11,146 nt of DNA, from assembly GCA_002714165.1 (NCBI GenBank), contig PAWT01000036.1, forward strand, positions 115,547-126,692. The letters run 5' to 3'. The notes under the pieces are model-generated. The model was not told the DNA's origin and ran no database searches. It saw nothing but the letters and a program-made list of their open reading frames with translations. The position numbers and the translations under genes are program-made. Source of the stretch: Acidobacteriota bacterium (GTDB taxonomy: Bacteria > Acidobacteriota > Vicinamibacteria > Vicinamibacterales > UBA823). This document shows positions 1 to 6,018 of the stretch, piece after piece (the stretch's first letter is position 1; each line of letters begins with the position of its first letter).

Positions 1-1
1 G

Positions 2-841
2 CTTCGAAAGATTCCAGTCGACACAGACCTTCGAATGCGCCCGGAAGTTTTGGCCGAGGCTATAGCTGAAGATCGCGCTTCCGGATGTATCCCAATGGCC
101 GTGGTCGCAACCGTCGGCACCACGACCTCCACGAGTGTTGACCCCGTACCTGCCATCGCACGAATATGCACAGCGGAACAAATCTGGCTACATGTCGACG
201 CTGCCTACGCTGGTGTCGCGGCCATGGTGCCAAGTTGTGCACACATTCTTGACGGATGCGACAAGGCCGATTCGGTTGTGATGAACCCACACAAGTGGCT
301 GTTCACCCCCCTCGACCTGAGTGCTCTGTTCTCCCGTCGGATGGACACGGTGAAGGCGGCGTTCTCGTTAACTCCGGAATATCTCCGCACTGCCGAGGCC
401 GACCAAGTGCATAACCTTATGGACACGGGCATTCAACTCGGACGCCGTTTCCGAGCGCTCAAGCTCTGGATGGTGTTGCGCCACTTCGGGGCTGAGGGTA
501 TCCGCCAACGACTAGCTGAGCATATGCGTCTCGCACGCCTCTTTGCGGAATGGGTTGACGCCCACGACGATTTTGAGCGGTTGGCACCGGTACCTTTTAG
601 TGTCGTCTGCTTCCGGGCCAAGCCTGCCGGTATGGGCACGGATGAAGCTGAACTTGAACGACTTAATATCAAACTTCTTGACGCACTGAATGCGTCTGGT
701 GAGATTTTTCTTTCGCACGGTAAGCTGGAGGGCCGCTATGTGATCCGCCTCGCAATCGGCCACATTCGGACAGCTGAACAGCACGTCGCCCGCGCCTGGG
801 AACTCATCCAACAGCATACTCAAGTACTTACCGGCCACTAA
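2..841 (+). CDS. PLP-dependent aromatic L-amino-acid decarboxylase, C-terminal part (5' end outside window)
   Basis: Group II pyridoxal-phosphate decarboxylase (aromatic-L-amino-acid/tyrosine/tryptophan decarboxylase family), a cytoplasmic enzyme that converts an aromatic amino acid to its amine and CO2. The frame is open to the left edge: codons from base 2 read LRKIPVDTDLRMRPEVL, which matches the family segment before the cofactor domain, so the ATG at 35 is internal. Visible landmarks are GTTTSTSVDPV, the PLP-contacting Asp in HVDAAYAG, and NPHKWLF, whose Lys codon at 293-295 would form the Schiff base. The small C-terminal domain follows and ends in a TAA at 839-841. About 279 residues are visible of a family norm near 470-480. 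The exact substrate cannot be read from this part. It converges on modC with a 51-bp gap holding no clear terminator. Family assignment is firm; substrate is open. Confidence 0.9.
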   Translation, partial: LRKIPVDTDLRMRPEVLAEAIAEDRASGCIPMAVVATVGTTTSTSVDPVPAIARICTAEQIWLHVDAAYAGVAAMVPSCAHILDGCDKADSVVMNPHKWLFTPLDLSALFSRRMDTVKAAFSLTPEYLRTAEADQVHNLMDTGIQLGRRFRALKLWMVLRHFGAEGIRQRLAEHMRLARLFAEWVDAHDDFERLAPVPFSVVCFRAKPAGMGTDEAELERLNIKLLDALNASGEIFLSHGKLEGRYVIRLAIGHIRTAEQHVARAWELIQQHTQVLTGH

Positions 842-892
842 TTTGAACACCCGATGTACACCTACTAGTCGGCCCGAGAAATACTACATGCG

Positions 893-1561
893 CTACACGC
901 GCGGTAAGATGTCCTTTGAAGGACCGCTGGCCGTGACGCAACCGTTGTCGAGTTGAACTACCCAGTCAGTGAGCATTAACACTTCGTCGGCACGGTGGGA
1001 CACGTAAAGCATTGGAATGTTAAATTCGTCATGCACGCGAACGAGATACTGCATTACGCGTCGTTGCAGTGCCACATCAAGTGCACTAAGCGGTTCGTCT
1101 AGCAACAACATTCGGGATCCCGCCATGAGGGCACGAGCGATCGCTGTGCGCTTTTGTTCACCACCTGACAGTTGCTCCACTCGCCGCTCGACAAGAGGTT
1201 CGAGATCAAGCACGGCAAGAACTCGGGCGAGGTCTTCCGTCGGCGCACCGTGAGCACCGTAAGTCACATTCTGCCGAACATTCATGTGCGGAAACAGTGC
1301 GACCTCCTGCGGTACGTAGCCTATACAACGGTGCCGTGCTGGCACGTCGACACCGTCCTCTGAACCGAAGAGCGTCCTATCGCCCACCGCAATACGCCCT
1401 CTCTCTGGCTGCCGTAAACCCGCAACGGCTTCGAGCACTGTCGTCTTGCCTGCACCGGACGGGCCGTAGAGCGCGATCGCGTCGGCTTCAATCCTTTCAT
1501 CTATTTCGACTGAGAATTCACCCTGCTGAAGCGTGAACTCAAGGGTTAACGAAAATGACAT
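893..1561 (-). CDS. modC: Molybdate ABC transporter ATP-binding protein ModC (short form, no TOBE/Mop domain)
   Basis: Cytoplasmic ATPase that powers molybdate import through ModB. At 222 residues it holds a complete nucleotide-binding domain: Walker A GPSGAGKTT (about 33-41), Q-loop VPQ (Q85), signature LSGGEQKR (131-138), Walker B MLLLDEP (151-157) and switch His in YVSHR (H189). Typical ModC is near 350 residues because a C-terminal TOBE/Mop domain follows; here the protein ends shortly after the H-loop. I chose the ATG at 1561 because it lies 7 bp after the modB stop; a longer in-frame start at 1615 would overlap modB by 47 bp and add 18 residues with no homology to ABC domains. There is no strong Shine-Dalgarno, so translation is probably coupled to modB. 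The ModC call (rather than another CUT-like ATPase) rests on the ModB partner and the Mop regulator nearby. Confidence 0.82.
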   Translation of the reverse strand: MSFSLTLEFTLQQGEFSVEIDERIEADAIALYGPSGAGKTTVLEAVAGLRQPERGRIAVGDRTLFGSEDGVDVPARHRCIGYVPQEVALFPHMNVRQNVTYGAHGAPTEDLARVLAVLDLEPLVERRVEQLSGGEQKRTAIARALMAGSRMLLLDEPLSALDVALQRRVMQYLVRVHDEFNIPMLYVSHRADEVLMLTDWVVQLDNGCVTASGPSKDILPRV

Positions 1562-1568
1562 TTCAGAG

Positions 1569-2225
1569 TTAGGGTCGCGCAAGACGATTCGAGAACCATA
1601 GGGAACCGAACGCAATCATGATGGACGCCAACATTAAGCTAGTCGCGGCAGCATCATTCCCCACCTCGGTATAGATATAGATTCCCGACGCGATCGTACG
1701 GGTCGACCCTGGCATGTTCCCAGCCAACATCATCGTTGCCCCAAACTCACCGACCGCGCGGGAGAACGCCAGTAAAACACCGGCCAGTACACCACGACCG
1801 GCCATGGGTAAGGTTACGGTGAAAAAAATTCTGAGCGGTCCAGCACCCAATGACGCAGCTATTTGCTCGTAACGTCGGTCGACCTGTTCAAACGCGCCGC
1901 GTGCCGCACGCACGAGGAGTGGCAATCCCATGACTGCCATCGCTAGGATGACCGCCTTCCAAGTGAATATGACCTCGAGACCCACCGATTCTGCAACCCG
2001 GCCGAAGAACCCACGTCGGCCGAAGAGCCGGAGAAGGATGAGCCCGGTCGCAACCGGTGGAATCACTAGCGGTAACATCACCAGCGTCTCAAGAGCAGTG
2101 CAACCACGGAACCGATGTCGTGCGAACAACCAGGCAAACACGATCCCAGGCGGCAACATGACCAAGGTTGCAACCACCGCCATGGTGAGCGTAAACACAG
2201 CAACTTGCCAAACGTCGTCCGCCAT
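1569..2225 (-). CDS. modB: Molybdate ABC transporter permease ModB
   Basis: Inner-membrane permease of the molybdate (or tungstate) importer, 218 residues, the usual ModB length. It has about five hydrophobic segments, beginning around residues 8-35 (VAVFTLTMAVVATLVML) and 45-66 (LVMLPLVIPPVATGLILL). The cytoplasmic EAA loop is EQIAASLGAG (about 120-129) followed by LRIFFTVTLP, which docks on the ATPase. The segment SRAVGEFGATMMLAGNMPG is characteristic of ModB/CysT-type permeases. Its ATG (2223-2225) overlaps the TAA of an upstream 36-codon ORF as TAATG, suggesting coupled translation. modC follows after 7 bp. No intact substrate-binding protein gene modA is found beside it, though modA usually precedes modB. 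Tungstate as substrate cannot be excluded. Confidence 0.9.
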   Translation of the reverse strand: MADDVWQVAVFTLTMAVVATLVMLPPGIVFAWLFARHRFRGCTALETLVMLPLVIPPVATGLILLRLFGRRGFFGRVAESVGLEVIFTWKAVILAMAVMGLPLLVRAARGAFEQVDRRYEQIAASLGAGPLRIFFTVTLPMAGRGVLAGVLLAFSRAVGEFGATMMLAGNMPGSTRTIASGIYIYTEVGNDAAATSLMLASIMIAFGSLWFSNRLARP

Positions 2226-2335
2226 TAGCCGTTCTCATCCACGCAGCCCAGCACAACGAACCCGGCAGTTGGGAAAATCCGCCCTAGCACGAAGGTTCCG
2301 AAGAAAGGTGACTGCCGCAACAGTGTTTGTTGCAT
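2225..2335 (-). pseudogene. 36-codon mini-ORF upstream of modB; possible modA remnant or leader peptide
   Basis: An intact small ORF, ATG at 2333-2335 to TAA at 2225-2227, encodes 36 residues. It has its own ribosome-binding site (AGAGGGG at 2341-2347) and its stop overlaps the modB start (TAATG). The product is hydrophobic, starting MQQTLLRQSPFFG and continuing FVLGRIFPTAGFVVLG before a polar end. The C-terminal part resembles the end of ModA-type binding proteins, where a pattern like F..FVLS......aGF..L precedes the stop. A modA-modB stop/start overlap is common in such operons. I read it as a probable modA gene that has lost its middle, keeping start and end. Alternatives are a genuine leader peptide that couples translation to modB, or a small membrane protein. 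The ORF is certain as sequence; its origin is an inference from a short, weak similarity. Confidence 0.45.
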
Positions 2336-2340
2336 GCTTG

Positions 2341-2347
2341 CCCCTCT
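2341..2347 (-). promoter_or_regulatory. Ribosome-binding site of the mini-ORF upstream of modB
   Basis: On the minus strand AGAGGGG lies 5 nt before the ATG at 2335; its GAGG core has a 7-nt spacing. It is a clearer Shine-Dalgarno than anything before modB or modC, so ribosomes probably enter the operon here and reach modB by the TAATG overlap. Confidence 0.5.
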
Positions 2348-2423
2348 GGAAGACAGGTGTTCACAAAAGAAAATCTGGCCCTTTTCATCCACTAGGAGTC
2401 AAATCGACTTGCCTTATTTTTGT

Positions 2424-2441
2424 AATCATTTTAATATGATT
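2424..2441. repeat. Perfect inverted repeat AATCAT-N6-ATGATT, possible operator
   Basis: Six-base arms 2424-2429 and 2436-2441 are exact reverse complements around a 6-bp spacer. The repeat overlaps the candidate plus-strand -10 and the candidate minus-strand -10. A second perfect inverted repeat, GATTG-N6-CAATC, lies at 2444-2459. Both are shaped like sites for a dimeric regulator; the binding protein is inferred to be the adjacent HTH-Mop protein. Confidence 0.4.
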
Positions 2442-2457
2442 TAGATTGATTTAACAA
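2428..2457 (-). promoter_or_regulatory. Candidate promoter of the modB-modC operon
   Basis: Read on the minus strand: TTGTTA (-35 like, 2457-2452), an 18-bp spacer, then TAAAAT (-10 like, 2433-2428, five of six consensus matches). Transcription would begin near 2421 and give a leader of roughly 85 nt before the mini-ORF. The elements are interleaved with the direct and inverted repeats, as expected for a regulated promoter. The prediction rests on consensus matches only. Confidence 0.35.
2435..2440 (+). promoter_or_regulatory. Candidate -10 element for the HTH-Mop regulator
   Basis: TATGAT on the plus strand matches five of six consensus bases and would start transcription near 2447, about 30 nt before the ATG at 2477. 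The best upstream -35 match, TTGCCT at 2409-2414, is 20 bp away, longer than ideal. The element lies inside the 2424-2441 inverted repeat, so binding there could repress the regulator's own gene. Confidence 0.3.
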
Positions 2458-2475
2458 TCGATTTAGATTGATTTA
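2438..2475 (+). repeat. Tandem 16-bp direct repeat GATTTAGATTGATTTA, possible operator
   Basis: Two exact copies of GATTTAGATTGATTTA lie at 2438-2453 and 2460-2475, with starts 22 bp apart, about two helical turns, so both face the same side of the DNA. The second copy ends one base before the regulator's ATG at 2477. The block is much more AT-rich than its surroundings. It sits between the divergent mod operon and its probable regulator, the usual place for control sites. Confidence 0.55.
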
Positions 2476-2476
2476 T

Positions 2477-2929
2477 ATGTTCTTAACTGTCCGACAGGCA
2501 GCTGGACGGCTTGGGGTTAGCTACTCCACGCTCAAGCAGTGGATTTTCAAGGGAAGTGTCCGAACAACACGCACTGAAGGTGGTCACCATCGGGTTGCTG
2601 AGGTAGAGGTTGAACGCCTACTGGCCAAACAGGGCCATCTACCAACTTCAAAAAGAAATTCAGCGGTCGGAAATGGAACACTCGTTGCGGTCAGTGGGCG
2701 CAACCAGCTACGCGGGATCGTCGACGAAATCCGCCTAGAAGGGTTATTGGCACAGGTACAGCTACGGGTTGGCGATCAGGTATTGACAGCTATCATCACG
2801 CGTGACGCGGTTTCGGCCCTCAAACTCCGTCGAGGGAGCGCAGCCACAGCATTGATTAAATCCACGGAGGTAATGATCGCGCGGGAGGCCGAACCCCCAC
2901 CACTACGCCAACAAAGGGCGAAGACGTAA
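2477..2929 (+). CDS. HTH-Mop fusion, probable molybdate-responsive transcriptional regulator
   Basis: A 150-residue protein with two domains. Residues about 3-40 form an excisionase/MerR-type winged HTH (TVRQAAGRLGVSYSTLKQW, then TRTEGGHHRV, the wing motif). Residues about 72-136 form a Mop/TOBE molybdate-binding domain: SGRNQLRGIV at its start and ALIKSTEVMIA at its end are classic Mop sequence. A variable linker joins them and the tail is basic and proline-rich. It probably binds DNA according to cytoplasmic molybdate and controls the divergent modBC operon and itself, an inference from domains and position. ModE has a different HTH with two Mop units, so this is a separate architecture. 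ATG 2477 is preferred: the alternative TTG at 2468 lies inside the second 16-bp repeat. No Shine-Dalgarno is visible. Confidence 0.85.
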   Translation: MFLTVRQAAGRLGVSYSTLKQWIFKGSVRTTRTEGGHHRVAEVEVERLLAKQGHLPTSKRNSAVGNGTLVAVSGRNQLRGIVDEIRLEGLLAQVQLRVGDQVLTAIITRDAVSALKLRRGSAATALIKSTEVMIAREAEPPPLRQQRAKT

Positions 2930-2955
2930 ATCAAGAAACCTAACGTATCTATATC

Positions 2956-4614
2956 TTAGTAGCGCCACCACGGAGTGGTGGCACCGTCGGGTTTTTTTCG
3001 CATGATGAACTGCGCCATCTCACGTAACCTTTCGGCCCGCGTCACTGGCCCGCTAAAGCAGTGCCCTTTGCCGTCGCCATACATAAAAAACCCCTCGTAA
3101 TGGGGATTCTCAGTTGTCTTCATCCACAGCTCAAGATCTCGCGTGGAATTGTTCAAGTAGAAATTGTCCATAGTGCCGGTATAGATGTGAAGTTTGTCCA
3201 CAAGTTTTTGACCTACCTCAGCCCAGTTTTGACGAAGGTAATGTAGGAGATCGTAATTGTCCCGCCAGTACTCGGCCACTGCAGAATTGATCTCACCGGT
3301 ACGTTTGTCGAACAGGGGCTCGAAGTACCCATCATCACCAATCGGACCAAACACAGCCGACCAGATGTCGAGCTGTTCCCCAGAGCGTCCTTTAGTACCG
3401 TTAACCAATTCGAAGTGATTTCGCTGGCGCGAGGTGAGACGGATCTCGCCGTTAATTTCTCTCGTATTTGCGGTCGGCACACGACGCCACTCGTGCTGTT
3501 TGTAGAACGCGTTAACGTCTTCGTAAATATTGATTCCCTCTACATCAGTAAACGTCACTGGGTCCGGACAATAGGACCACGTCCCACCAAAAAAATCTGG
3601 ATGGAAGACCTGTAGTGCTAATGACTCCCATCCGCCCGTTGAACCACCCGAAAGTACGCGCGCGTATGGTTCCGCGAGAATTCGGAACCGCTTTTCGATC
3701 TCAGGTATTAACTCTTGGAGGATCGCGTCACCGTATGGGCCTACGTTCACCGAGTTCACCGCATAGGAGTCGTCAAAGTACGGATTCGGATGCTGAAACG
3801 TCACCAAGATCATCCGAGGGAAGTCATCGCGAATCCACTCGCGATACAGATCGCCACCAATTTGAAACCGATTCGGCGCGTTCAGTGAAAAATGCCCTTG
3901 AATATAATTTACCGGATAGCTAATCGTCGAACTGTCGTAGTCGCGCGGTAGCAGCACCGTCGCACCCAAGTACACCGGACGTCCCCAAAACTCCGTAAGC
4001 ATCGAACTCTGAAACTTAAAGCGTCTAACCCATTCAGTATCTGGCGGGACAACAACAGGCGGGATAACGTTCTCGGCGCTGAGTGCGATAACCGCGTCAG
4101 CTTCAGGGTCGAGTCGCACACGCTCAACAGCGCTGTATAGATTACCCGGCGATCGATTCCAATGCTGCCCTTCCCACCGGTCGTCGTGCATCCAGACAAC
4201 ATGGCCGTCAGCACGACGAAACTCAGAATAGATGTTGACGAAAGCCTGTACGTAATAGTCACCCGCAGGGATGTCGCGTAGGCTGGCCACCGGTGTACCG
4301 AGGTCGGTCGCATCGATAATGCCAGGCTCCCCAGGCAGTAAATTCACTACATCACGACCAAAAAATGGAGCGCCAGTGCGGCCGATTTGAAGTCTAGGTT
4401 CTCGTTCAGCGGTCCGAGAAATCATCACATAGATCCGCCCGGTCAGTGCCTCCTCGTGTACTGCTGACGGAAATGACACCTCAAAGCGTTGCTCACCCGA
4501 AGCGAGCAACGGGACCAACGCCGTGATGGCGGCGACAAAGATAGCGGTTACGACACCCGCCACCCGGAAGGATTGACTATCCAGCGCTGGATTATTTGGA
4601 CGTTTCGTTCGCAT
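2956..4614 (-). CDS. Membrane-anchored alpha/beta hydrolase, enterochelin-esterase-like (esterase D family)
   Basis: A 552-residue protein with a short basic N-terminus (MRTKRP), one hydrophobic segment (about residues 18-38, VAGVVTAIFVAAITALVPLL) serving as signal anchor or signal peptide, then a periplasmic part. Residues up to about 200 form a beta-rich N-terminal region; the rest is an esterase-D/enterochelin-esterase-like alpha/beta hydrolase. The nucleophile elbow is GGSTGGW with Ser325; likely partners are Asp483 in GTMDNFYL and His518 in GKGHCF, giving a full triad. It may hydrolyse an ester such as an acyl, sugar or siderophore ester, but the substrate cannot be told. ATG 4614 is chosen over an upstream GTG (4647) that adds 11 residues; a weak AGAGAA precedes the ATG. 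No siderophore genes adjoin it, so a role in iron uptake is unsupported. Confidence 0.78.
   Translation of the reverse strand: MRTKRPNNPALDSQSFRVAGVVTAIFVAAITALVPLLASGEQRFEVSFPSAVHEEALTGRIYVMISRTAEREPRLQIGRTGAPFFGRDVVNLLPGEPGIIDATDLGTPVASLRDIPAGDYYVQAFVNIYSEFRRADGHVVWMHDDRWEGQHWNRSPGNLYSAVERVRLDPEADAVIALSAENVIPPVVVPPDTEWVRRFKFQSSMLTEFWGRPVYLGATVLLPRDYDSSTISYPVNYIQGHFSLNAPNRFQIGGDLYREWIRDDFPRMILVTFQHPNPYFDDSYAVNSVNVGPYGDAILQELIPEIEKRFRILAEPYARVLSGGSTGGWESLALQVFHPDFFGGTWSYCPDPVTFTDVEGINIYEDVNAFYKQHEWRRVPTANTREINGEIRLTSRQRNHFELVNGTKGRSGEQLDIWSAVFGPIGDDGYFEPLFDKRTGEINSAVAEYWRDNYDLLHYLRQNWAEVGQKLVDKLHIYTGTMDNFYLNNSTRDLELWMKTTENPHYEGFFMYGDGKGHCFSGPVTRAERLREMAQFIMRKKPDGATTPWWRY
2964..2998 (+). terminator. 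Candidate terminator for the HTH-Mop gene, inside the 3' end of the convergent hydrolase gene
   Basis: GCCACCAC (2964-2971), loop GGA, GTGGTGGC (2975-2982) is a perfect 8-bp GC-rich stem, and a run of seven T lies at 2992-2998 on the plus strand. The 9-nt gap between stem and T run is longer than in a standard intrinsic terminator, so efficiency is uncertain. On the minus strand the same bases encode the last residues (PWWRY) of the hydrolase. Confidence 0.35.
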
Positions 4615-4631
4615 TTTCTCTAACCCTTTCG

Positions 4632-4661
4632 TTGACACTGCCAACACCCAACGGATAGCCT
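4632..4661 (+). promoter_or_regulatory. Weak promoter candidate for the FMN-binding operon
   Basis: An exact TTGACA (4632-4637) is followed after 18 bp by TAGCCT (4656-4661), a poor -10. It lies in the gap between the divergent hydrolase gene and the FMN-binding gene and points toward the latter. Only the -35 is convincing. Confidence 0.2.
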
Positions 4662-4735
4662 ACCTCACAACCGTGCGACCTCACCAACATGGTCAAGTGA
4701 AGCATGGTTAGTGAAGTAGACCGTTAGAGTTTCTG

Positions 4736-5344
4736 GTGCAAGTCCAATTCCTACGGTCTCAGGTTGGAGCGTTATCACGTAATTTCTTACTTATGACCTT
4801 GAGGGGGATCAAAAGTCGGTTGCTTCAGCCTTGGATAGTGATGGTAACGCTGCTAGTGGCGGTCGTACACGTCGACGCCTGGTTGCAATCATCGATTCGA
4901 GGGCTCGAGGTACATCTCAGTGGGTTGTTTCCCGAAGCCTCGCGCTTCTCAGGAAGAACCGGCGTGCCTGCTCACATCAAGGTGTTCGCAGGCGACCCCG
5001 ACAACGAACACTTGATCGGATTCGTAGGTTCGACGATCGATGTTGAACCCCTCGAACGCGGATATGAAGGCCCTATCGAAATACTTGTTGGCATGGACAC
5101 TTCGGGCACATTGCGCGGAATCACACTCATCTCTCATCGTGAACCATATGGATATTTTTCGATTGAATTGCCGGAGTTCGCTGCACAGTTCGTGGACAAG
5201 AGCGTACTCGACCGATTCCGTGTAGGCGAAGACGTCGATGGTGTAACTACGGCGACGATCACCGTCTCGAGCGCAACCCGTGTAATCCGGAAGACCGCAC
5301 GGCGGGTTATCCGGGCGCATCTTGCGGACCCCGAGAACGAGTAG
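4736..5344 (+). CDS. Membrane-anchored FMN-binding domain protein (NqrC/RnfG/NosR type)
   Basis: A 202-residue protein with one N-terminal membrane segment (about 32-49, PWIVMVTLLVAVVHVDAW) and an extracytoplasmic FMN-binding domain (about 105-195). The motif DGVTTATIT (about 168-176) fits the ApbE flavinylation consensus D-G-x-S/T-x-A-T, so FMN is probably attached covalently to a threonine there, by alignment T174. Such domains pass electrons in Nqr, Rnf and NosR systems; no other redox subunit is seen beside it, and unlike NosR it has no polyferredoxin part. The start is uncertain: GTG at 4736 is preceded only by AGAG, while ATG at 4793 gives MTLRGIKSRLL directly before the membrane segment and has no Shine-Dalgarno. 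A 2-bp gap to the next gene indicates an operon. Confidence 0.75.
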   Translation: MQVQFLRSQVGALSRNFLLMTLRGIKSRLLQPWIVMVTLLVAVVHVDAWLQSSIRGLEVHLSGLFPEASRFSGRTGVPAHIKVFAGDPDNEHLIGFVGSTIDVEPLERGYEGPIEILVGMDTSGTLRGITLISHREPYGYFSIELPEFAAQFVDKSVLDRFRVGEDVDGVTTATITVSSATRVIRKTARRVIRAHLADPENE

Positions 5345-5346
5345 CC

Positions 5347-6018
5347 GTGTCCGGTTTGCCCTCCACCGCATCGCGCTTTCTCCTGACCTGCGCACTCCTC
5401 ACCCTGTACCCAAATCATACGAGCGCACAGTGCCCGTCGTGGAAAGAGTTGCGCGCAAACGAAAGCGTCATTGACTTAACAATAAGCGACCCGAGTATGG
5501 CTGGACTTAGGATGTGGTTTATCTACATAAGCTCGACATCGCTCGGCCAGTGCACATTGGGCGCTTCGTTTGAAACGCTGACACCAGAGCTTACAAATGG
5601 TCAGAATCGTCACGTATTTTGGATCGGCGCCGAAGGTTCGGCACTTCATCTGTTCCGACTCAACCGACTCTATATGATCCAAAGCGACCGCCGATACAAT
5701 GTGATTGACAGCGTCGAGCTAGACCTACCAACGACTGTGCTCCAAGGTGTGCCAGGGCTAACTGCGGAGGCTATTGTGGCATTCGAGGGTATTGTTGACC
5801 TCAACGAGCCGGTCACAATTTTCTATGAGGGAATCATGGGCACTGTTCCGATCGAGTACTGGTTTCCTAAAACGACTGGCGGCTTTGGGTCGCTTCATTT
5901 CAACTGGTTCAATCCCGATCAAGACAAGTGGGCACGGCCACCAACACCGGCTATTGAATCCAAAAACCGTTGCCTCGATGACTTGGATTTTCTAACTCTA
6001 GGCAAAGGCAAGGAATGA
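5347..6018 (+). CDS. Secreted protein of unknown function
   Basis: I do not recognise this 223-residue protein. It has a clear signal peptide: hydrophobic FLLTCALLTLYP followed by a cleavage-like site NHTSA-QC near residues 27-28, so it is likely periplasmic or exported. The mature part looks beta-rich, with many aromatic residues (GLRMWFIYISS, HFNWFNPDQDKW), and holds three cysteines (in QCPSW, GQCTL and NRCLD) that could form a disulfide. It starts with GTG, 2 bp after the FMN-binding gene, and its TGA overlaps the next ATG by 4 bp (ATGA), so the three genes are probably co-translated. Position suggests an extracytoplasmic partner of the FMN-binding protein; that is inference from neighbourhood only. 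Confidence 0.75.
   Translation: MSGLPSTASRFLLTCALLTLYPNHTSAQCPSWKELRANESVIDLTISDPSMAGLRMWFIYISSTSLGQCTLGASFETLTPELTNGQNRHVFWIGAEGSALHLFRLNRLYMIQSDRRYNVIDSVELDLPTTVLQGVPGLTAEAIVAFEGIVDLNEPVTIFYEGIMGTVPIEYWFPKTTGGFGSLHFNWFNPDQDKWARPPTPAIESKNRCLDDLDFLTLGKGKE

Noticed and set aside
842..892. Terminator between the convergent decarboxylase and modC genes
   Set aside because: No stem with a T run is visible in the 51-bp gap on either strand.
2336..2421. Molybdenum-cofactor riboswitch in the modBC leader
   Set aside because: The roughly 85-nt leader has no strong long-range stems and I could not see the conserved Moco-motif elements.
1930..2439. 169-codon plus-strand ORF across modB and its upstream region
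   Set aside because: Its sequence is antisense to a well-matched ModB, rich in Arg, Pro, Ser and Thr with no domain; it is a shadow of the GC-biased reading frame.
2438..2475. CRISPR-like or integration-site repeat
   Set aside because: Only two 16-bp copies with a 6-bp gap, no cas or integrase gene nearby; placement at divergent promoters fits operators better.
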